From positions 310,001 through 374,000 of the forward strand of contig OY782746.1 in NCBI GenBank assembly GCA_963678095.2: DNA of 64,000 nucleotides, written 5' to 3'. Source of the stretch: G963678095 sp963678095. GTDB taxonomy: Bacteria; Bacillota; Negativicutes; Selenomonadales; Selenomonadaceae. The notes beneath the pieces are model-generated. The model worked only from the letters and a program-made list of their open reading frames with translations, was not told where the DNA came from and did no database searches. Positions 59,513-64,000 of the stretch are shown piece after piece; position 1 is the stretch's first letter, and the number at the start of each line of letters is the position of its first letter. The position numbers were made by a program, and so were the translations under genes.

Positions 59513-60361
59513 CTATTTTTGTCCATTGAAATCCGGAGCAAAGTGCAGATATCCATCTAGGGCTTCCTTGCTCACCGTATAGTAGCGCCTGCCGTTCGCC
59601 AGCGAAGCAATCCTTTCCAGTTCCTCATCCGTCAGCGTAAAATCAAAAATGTTGATGTTATCCCGAATATGGTCTGGATTTTTAGATCCCGGAATGACAA
59701 TATTTCCACTTTGAACATGCCATCGCAGGATGATCTGGGCATTGCTTTTATGATATTTTTCGGCCAATTTTGTGAAGATCCCTTCATTGACAAGTTCCGG
59801 ATCACCATGTCCCAGCGGATACCAGGCCATGATGGCAGTTCCCATATCTTTAAGATATGCCTTCAGTGCAGTCTCCGGATAATAAGGATGCGCTTCCACC
59901 TGAATTACTGTCGGCAAAATACCTCCTGCCTCCACAATTTCCTGTATCTGTTCGATGGAAAAGTTAGACAGGCCCAACGACTTTACTTTGCCCGCCTCCA
60001 CAGCTCGTTCCATTGCCTGATAGGCCCCTATATACTCACCAACCGGCTGATGCAGAAAAAGCAGATCTATATATTCTGTCTGCATGCGCGCCAAGATCTC
60101 ATCAATTGCCTGATCCGCTTTTGCATATACGCTTGGCCAAAGCTTTGTGGAAAGATACAGCTCCTCTCTTTTTAATCCGTCTGTCTGCATGCCTCTGCCC
60201 ACAGCCTTTTCGTTCATATATGCATTAGCTGTATCAATTAATGAATAGCCGCGTTGCAATGCTATTGTCACCGCATTCTCGGCAGCATCCGGCTCCATTA
60301 AAAAAGTTCCTATACCCACAACAGGAATATATGTCCCATTGTTTAATTTCATTAAATCCAT
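59513..60361 (-). CDS. Aldo/keto reductase
   Basis: 282 residues. The catalytic tetrad is visible: Asp and Tyr in LIDTANAYMNEKAVG, Lys in LYLSTKLWPS and His in LLFLHQPVG. NADPH-binding residues are in GSKNPDHIRDNINIF. This is the 2,5-diketo-gluconate reductase-like group (AKR5 type). It follows no gene closely downstream but is divergent from a LysR regulator across 172 bp and is probably its target. Confidence 0.9.
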   Translation of the reverse strand: MDLMKLNNGTYIPVVGIGTFLMEPDAAENAVTIALQRGYSLIDTANAYMNEKAVGRGMQTDGLKREELYLSTKLWPSVYAKADQAIDEILARMQTEYIDLLFLHQPVGEYIGAYQAMERAVEAGKVKSLGLSNFSIEQIQEIVEAGGILPTVIQVEAHPYYPETALKAYLKDMGTAIMAWYPLGHGDPELVNEGIFTKLAEKYHKSNAQIILRWHVQSGNIVIPGSKNPDHIRDNINIFDFTLTDEELERIASLANGRRYYTVSKEALDGYLHFAPDFNGQK

Positions 60362-60533
60362 TGTAGCTACACCTCCATATAAATCCCTCTAACCGTTTGT
60401 TTCACCATACACAAATCAAATACTTTATTTTCCGTCCCCAAGACAATTTTAGATGTTTTTTAATGTAATGTACAATATCATTATTGTATATCAGTATGTC
60501 TACAGCGTATACTATACAAAAGGAGGCTTTTAC

Positions 60534-61385
60534 ATGATTGAACTCTATTTACTGGAACAGCTTGATGCATTTCATCGCTATGGCACCTTATCGGCCGCTG
60601 CCGAACATCTGCATCTCGCTCAGCCATCACTCTCGCGTTCCATGCAAAAGCTTGAAGCGATGCTAGGTGTAATCCTTTTTGAACGACAGAAGAATCGCCT
60701 GACGTTGAACAAGACAGGTATTTTGGCTGCTGAATATGCTGCCAGACTCTTAGACAATGCAGTTGAAATGGAACGCCGTATACATCTTTTTGATAAAAGC
60801 CTTCATACACTGACGATCGGCAGTTGTGCTCCCGGACCATTGATGAAAATACTGCCACCAGTTACAGGGGCCTTCTCTGATTTTACAATTTCTTCAACGA
60901 TTGAATCTGAAGAATTGTTATTGCAAGGACTTCGAACAGCAGCTTATCAACTGATCATTCTTTCACATCCTATAAAAAGCAATGATATTGTCTGCCAGGA
61001 ATATTTGACCGAGCATCTTTATTTATCTGTAAACACCTTCCATCCCGCTGCCATCTACCATTCAATTAAGTTCGAACAAGCCGATGGCCAGAATTTCATT
61101 ATGTATGCAAAAGTCGGTGTCTGGGAACAGATTGTACGTAATAAGATGCCTAATGCCCGCTTTTTAAAGCAAGAATATCTTGATGCTGTCGGCGAACTCG
61201 CCAACAGCTCGGATCTCCCATCATTCTCAACTAACATCACAATGGAGGAACTGCCTTCTAGAAAGACGAACCGGGTCAATATTCCATTCAGTGATAAAGA
61301 AGCGCAAATAACCTTTTATCTGATCTACTTAAAAGAAAACACAGCACGTTTTAAAAGATTCCTGTCTACGATCAACCAAGAATGA
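60534..61385 (+). CDS. LysR-family transcriptional regulator
   Basis: 283 residues from ATG 60534, preceded by AAAGGAGG. The winged HTH is LEQLDAFHRYGTLSAAAEHL and SLSRSMQKLEAMLGVILFER; the effector domain follows from about residue 85. A weaker in-frame ATG at 60453 would add 27 residues. Divergent from an aldo/keto reductase gene, which it probably regulates together with the convergent flavodoxin gene or cupin/hydrolase genes. Confidence 0.9.
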   Translation: MIELYLLEQLDAFHRYGTLSAAAEHLHLAQPSLSRSMQKLEAMLGVILFERQKNRLTLNKTGILAAEYAARLLDNAVEMERRIHLFDKSLHTLTIGSCAPGPLMKILPPVTGAFSDFTISSTIESEELLLQGLRTAAYQLIILSHPIKSNDIVCQEYLTEHLYLSVNTFHPAAIYHSIKFEQADGQNFIMYAKVGVWEQIVRNKMPNARFLKQEYLDAVGELANSSDLPSFSTNITMEELPSRKTNRVNIPFSDKEAQITFYLIYLKENTARFKRFLSTINQE

Positions 61386-61398
61386 TCTTTTCAGCAAC

Positions 61399-61959
61399 TC
61401 ACTTCTCTATTACCCAGGCAGCACTTTCCCTGGCTCGCATCAAGTATTCATCTGAGTTCCGGCAAGTATCCTTGTCTATGCAATCCGTAAATACCTCTGT
61501 TTTGAAAGCTTCTATCCCCCTTGACAGGCTCGGCAATGTTAAAATATTGCCCACATGATGTTCCATCTCAGATGGCTCTGATCCCGTGCACGTCAGAAAC
61601 ATCCCAATTTTTTTCCGGGGGCCAACAATGTAGCCTGGATAGGCAAATGTACAACAAAAACGATTAATGAATACCATCGCTTGTGCTGCCATACAATTGT
61701 AATAGACTGGTACAGCTGCAATTATGCCATCTGCTTCATGAATCATTTGCAAAATCTCTATAAAATCATCCTTTTGTACACAAACGCCTGTTTTTCGACA
61801 TCCATAGCAGGCCTTACAGGTTCTGATTTCCTTCTCCCGCAACTCTACACATTGAACGTCGCCACCATACTCTTTAATTACTTTTGCTGCACTTTCAATT
61901 AAAGCAGCTCCATTCCCATTCACCGTCGGAGAGGCAGTAAGACATACAATTTTCCTCAT
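61399..61959 (-). CDS. Flavodoxin-fold NAD(P)H-dependent oxidoreductase
   Basis: 186 residues. CLTASPTVNGNGAALIESAA (FMN loop), CKACYGCRKTGVC (Cys cluster) and AAVPVYYNCMAAQAMVFINR match the iron-sulfur flavoprotein/FMN reductase family, the sixth intact flavodoxin-fold gene of the window. Convergent with the LysR gene, 13 bp apart, with no terminator between them. Confidence 0.85.
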   Translation of the reverse strand: MRKIVCLTASPTVNGNGAALIESAAKVIKEYGGDVQCVELREKEIRTCKACYGCRKTGVCVQKDDFIEILQMIHEADGIIAAVPVYYNCMAAQAMVFINRFCCTFAYPGYIVGPRKKIGMFLTCTGSEPSEMEHHVGNILTLPSLSRGIEAFKTEVFTDCIDKDTCRNSDEYLMRARESAAWVIEK

Positions 61960-62220
61960 TTTAATCCCACTTTCTTTTGTTCATTCTGGCTGTTACCAAA
62001 AAGCCTTCCTATAGCACTTATTCCAGCCCGAGCCAAAACCCTATATTCTGTAACAGCATCATATTGCTGTATTACGATCTCCCCTACTTCTCAACGCACT
62101 ATATTCCATTATGACCTAGACATATCGCTCAGCAGTATATCATTTCTCGTATATTCTTGCCTATTCATCTCAAAACATTCTCTCCTGCCACTTGGTGTGA
62201 ATGATCCAATAAACTGCCAT

Positions 62221-62284
62221 AGAAATGAGCTGTCTCCTATACGTTGTGTCTAGAGTTCTTAACGTATAAGGACAGCTCATTTCT
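62221..62284. repeat. 64-bp near-perfect inverted repeat in an empty stretch
   Basis: AGAAATGAGCTGTC at 62221 pairs with GACAGCTCATTTCT at 62271-62284, and the pairing continues through CCTATACGTT/AACGTATAAGG, giving about 24 bp around a 15-base loop. It lies in the gene-free interval 61960-62332 (373 bp), where I see no other signal. It could be a terminator-like structure, the collapsed ends of a former insertion sequence, or a small MITE. No T-run follows. Confidence 0.6.
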
Positions 62285-62332
62285 CTCTGGAGCTTTCTCT
62301 GCCTACAGATACTTTCTATAGTGATGCATCAT

Positions 62333-63313
62333 TTATTCTAGAACCCGATGCCCACCAAACACTGGCAAATCCATTTTTGACAGGACATGATCCATTTTCT
62401 TGATTTCAACACTAGATAGAATTACGTCAGCTGCTTTGGCATTTTCTTCCATTCGTTCAATTTTACGGCTACCAGGAATCGGCACAATCCAAGGCTTTTT
62501 ATTCATCATCCAGGCCAATGAAACTTGCGCCGCTGTCACACCTTTTTCAGCTGCCAAACCTGCTACAATTTTCATCAATTCAGCTCCAGCAGCCATGCCT
62601 TCTTGTGTATATTGTGTCATTTCATTACGAAAATCCCCTGTGGGGAACTTGGAATCCTTCGTATACTTTCCCGTCAAAAAACCATTTGCCATCGGCGAAA
62701 ATGCTACAAAACCAATATGCAATTCCTCCAATACCGGAAATAACGATTCATACCAGCGAGCCATCATCGAATAGCGATTTTCTATAGCTGTGACCCTGTA
62801 TACCGCATGTGCGCGCCGTAAATATTCTTCATTTGCCTCAGAAATCCCCCAATGGCGGATTTTTCCCGCCTTGATCAGATCAGCCATAACATTAGCAACC
62901 TCTTCCGGTTCTGTCTTAGGATCGATCCGATGCTGATAATAAAGATCAATACAATCTACATTAAGACGTTTCAAACTGGCATCTACCGATTTATAAATGG
63001 TTTCTGGGCTGCTATCTACCAACAAGCTATCGCCCTGATGCTTCACACCAAATTTCGTTGCAATAACTACCTGACTGCGTACATCAGCCAAGGCCTTGCC
63101 AACGATTTCTTCATTATAGGAAATACTGCCATCCGCATTTTGCCCGATATAACATTCTGCCGTATCAAAAAAAAGATATCCCCGGTCATAGGATTCTCTA
63201 ATTTTTTGTATTGCTTCCTTTTCCGTAACAGCCGGCCCATAAGCATGAGAAAAACCCATACAGCCCAACCCTATGGCAGAAACCTCTAAATTTCCCAACA
63301 TTCTTTTTTTCAT
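62333..63313 (-). CDS. Aldo/keto reductase (YhdN/AKR11-13 type)
   Basis: 326 residues. The opening LGNLEVSAIGLGCMGFSHAY, catalytic Asp/Tyr in LFFDTAECYIGQN, Lys in VVIATKFGVK, His in DLYYQHRIDP and the C-terminal IPIPGSRKIERMEENAKA are all typical. It reduces aldehydes with NADPH. It is a distant relative of the aldo/keto reductase at 59513. Upstream region to 63540 (227 bp) contains only the terminator of the next gene. Confidence 0.9.
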   Translation of the reverse strand: MKKRMLGNLEVSAIGLGCMGFSHAYGPAVTEKEAIQKIRESYDRGYLFFDTAECYIGQNADGSISYNEEIVGKALADVRSQVVIATKFGVKHQGDSLLVDSSPETIYKSVDASLKRLNVDCIDLYYQHRIDPKTEPEEVANVMADLIKAGKIRHWGISEANEEYLRRAHAVYRVTAIENRYSMMARWYESLFPVLEELHIGFVAFSPMANGFLTGKYTKDSKFPTGDFRNEMTQYTQEGMAAGAELMKIVAGLAAEKGVTAAQVSLAWMMNKKPWIVPIPGSRKIERMEENAKAADVILSSVEIKKMDHVLSKMDLPVFGGHRVLE

Positions 63314-63444
63314 ATTATTTACCCCTCGTTAATTAAGTTCGTTTTCTTTTATTATGCCTCATACCAATCGCCAACCGGTATAACAATCCTCGCAAATCTT
63401 TGCCTGATTCTATCGTGGACATCGCCTCGCCAGAAATAAAACAG

Positions 63445-63481
63445 AAAAACCGCTGGATATTTTATAAAACATATCCAGCGG
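63445..63481 (-). terminator. Terminator of the PEP-hydrolase-like gene
   Basis: CCGCTGGATAT and ATATCCAGCGG form an 11-bp stem around TTTATAAAAC, followed on the minus strand by TTTTTCTG. 60 bp after the stop at 63541. Confidence 0.82.
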
Positions 63482-63540
63482 CAACCAAACAGCCTGCATT
63501 ATTTATTTTTACTGCCCACAACTAATATCTGCTGCAGCTC

Positions 63541-64000
63541 TTATTTCTGAATTGACTTGAAGGCACTGGCCTGGGCCGTCATGCCACGTTCGGAAGCCAG
63601 TCGTTCAATGGAAGATGCCCCAAAGAAGCCATCAATTTCCGGTACGTGCTTGATAACGTATTCCGCATCGTCAGGATCAGCAATCGGACCGCCATGGCAG
63701 ATGACCATGATATCCGGGTTGACTTTGCGGCCGGCCGCGATAATGTTGCGAATCTTCTCGCAGCAGTCATCGAGTGTGACCGCCGTTTCTGCCCCGATCG
63801 AGCCTTTTGTGGTCAGCCCCATATGGGCGACAAGAATATCCGCCCCGGCCTCGGCCATGGCCTGAGCCTGTTCCACATCAAATACGTACGGACAGGTCAG
63901 CATATCGAGCGCATGCGCCTGACGGATCATCTCAACTTCCAAGCCATAGCCCATCCCCGTTTCCTCGAGATTGGAACGGAATTTTCCATCGATGAGACCT
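63541..64000 (-). CDS. PEP-hydrolase-family TIM-barrel protein (5' end outside window)
   Basis: The last 153 codons of a gene running in from the right edge; residues before the first visible Met (GLIDGKFRSNLEETG) belong to it. The pattern MIRQAHALDMLTCPYVFDVE, ADILVAHMGLTTKGSIGAET and ICHGGPIADPDDAEYV is that of the phosphoenolpyruvate-hydrolase-like/TIM-barrel signal-transduction family, usually next to a UPF0261 (Tm-1-like) gene. The reaction is not well established for the family. Confidence 0.82.
   Translation of the reverse strand, partial: GLIDGKFRSNLEETGMGYGLEVEMIRQAHALDMLTCPYVFDVEQAQAMAEAGADILVAHMGLTTKGSIGAETAVTLDDCCEKIRNIIAAGRKVNPDIMVICHGGPIADPDDAEYVIKHVPEIDGFFGASSIERLASERGMTAQASAFKSIQK

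Noticed and set aside
1..64000. CRISPR array, tRNA or rRNA genes
   Set aside because: No regularly spaced repeats, no cloverleaf-like sequence ending in CCA and no conserved rRNA segments were seen on reading.

Overview
The window looks like a chromosomal stretch of an anaerobic Firmicute, most likely a Negativicutes member (Selenomonas/Sporomusa/Megasphaera-like). This is inferred from purine-rich Firmicutes-type ribosome binding sites, moderate G+C, a glycyl-radical enzyme pathway, many flavodoxin-like and cupin/carboxymuconolactone proteins with signal peptides, and a mannose-family PTS. No rRNA, tRNA or CRISPR array was seen, and I could not run a taxonomic search.

Layout. 1-6606: right end of a prophage or integrative element. 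It holds a DUF1351 protein running off the left edge, several very small phage genes, a divergent Cro/CI switch with six copies of a 15-bp operator, two AT-rich membrane-protein genes in the lysogenic-conversion position, and a tyrosine integrase. The integrase abuts a LuxR-type response regulator gene that stops inside its DNA-binding domain, so the element appears to have integrated there. 6625-12532: the truncated regulator, its sensor kinase, a sugar-binding protein, and a mannose-family PTS (IIA, IIB, IIC, IID). 12766-16640: an autoregulated His-rich MarR gene, a small Cys/His-rich protein, an IS3-family element (13686-15207) inserted into a bidirectional terminator, and a MATE exporter. 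16765-21290: EamA exporter, YibE/F protein, secreted metallophosphatase behind a Pho box, and a flavin-binding protein. 21392-26459: an accessory island with an M15 peptidase, a small regulator, two DUF2589-type proteins, a VgrG-related lysozyme-like protein, a patatin phospholipase and a divergent Stv-like protein. 26551-33208: exporters, flavodoxins, a membrane cytochrome-like protein, a LysR regulator and a secreted hydrolase.

33912-43285 is the centrepiece, a seven-gene minus-strand operon. In transcription order it encodes a class-III aminotransferase (taurine-pyruvate type), permease, lipoprotein and ATPase of a taurine-type ABC importer, an isethionate sulfite-lyase-like glycyl radical enzyme, its radical-SAM activase, and a siroheme sulfite reductase. 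Together they could import taurine, deaminate it, cleave the C-S bond after reduction to isethionate, and reduce the sulfite to sulfide. The sulfoacetaldehyde reductase step is not in the operon. A strong promoter with a 21-bp palindrome precedes it, and a 3' remnant of a second ABC ATPase lies just upstream of the lyase gene.

43813-64000 is a mixed region. It holds a GyrI-like/DJ-1/WYL regulator cluster, a flagellin lysine methylase without flagellar neighbours, and repeated families of flavodoxins/FMN reductases, secreted alpha/beta hydrolases, aldo-keto reductases, a cupin and a CMD protein. It also has an Fe-alcohol dehydrogenase divergent from a MerR regulator, gene remnants at 56461-56744, and a PEP-hydrolase-like protein running off the right edge.
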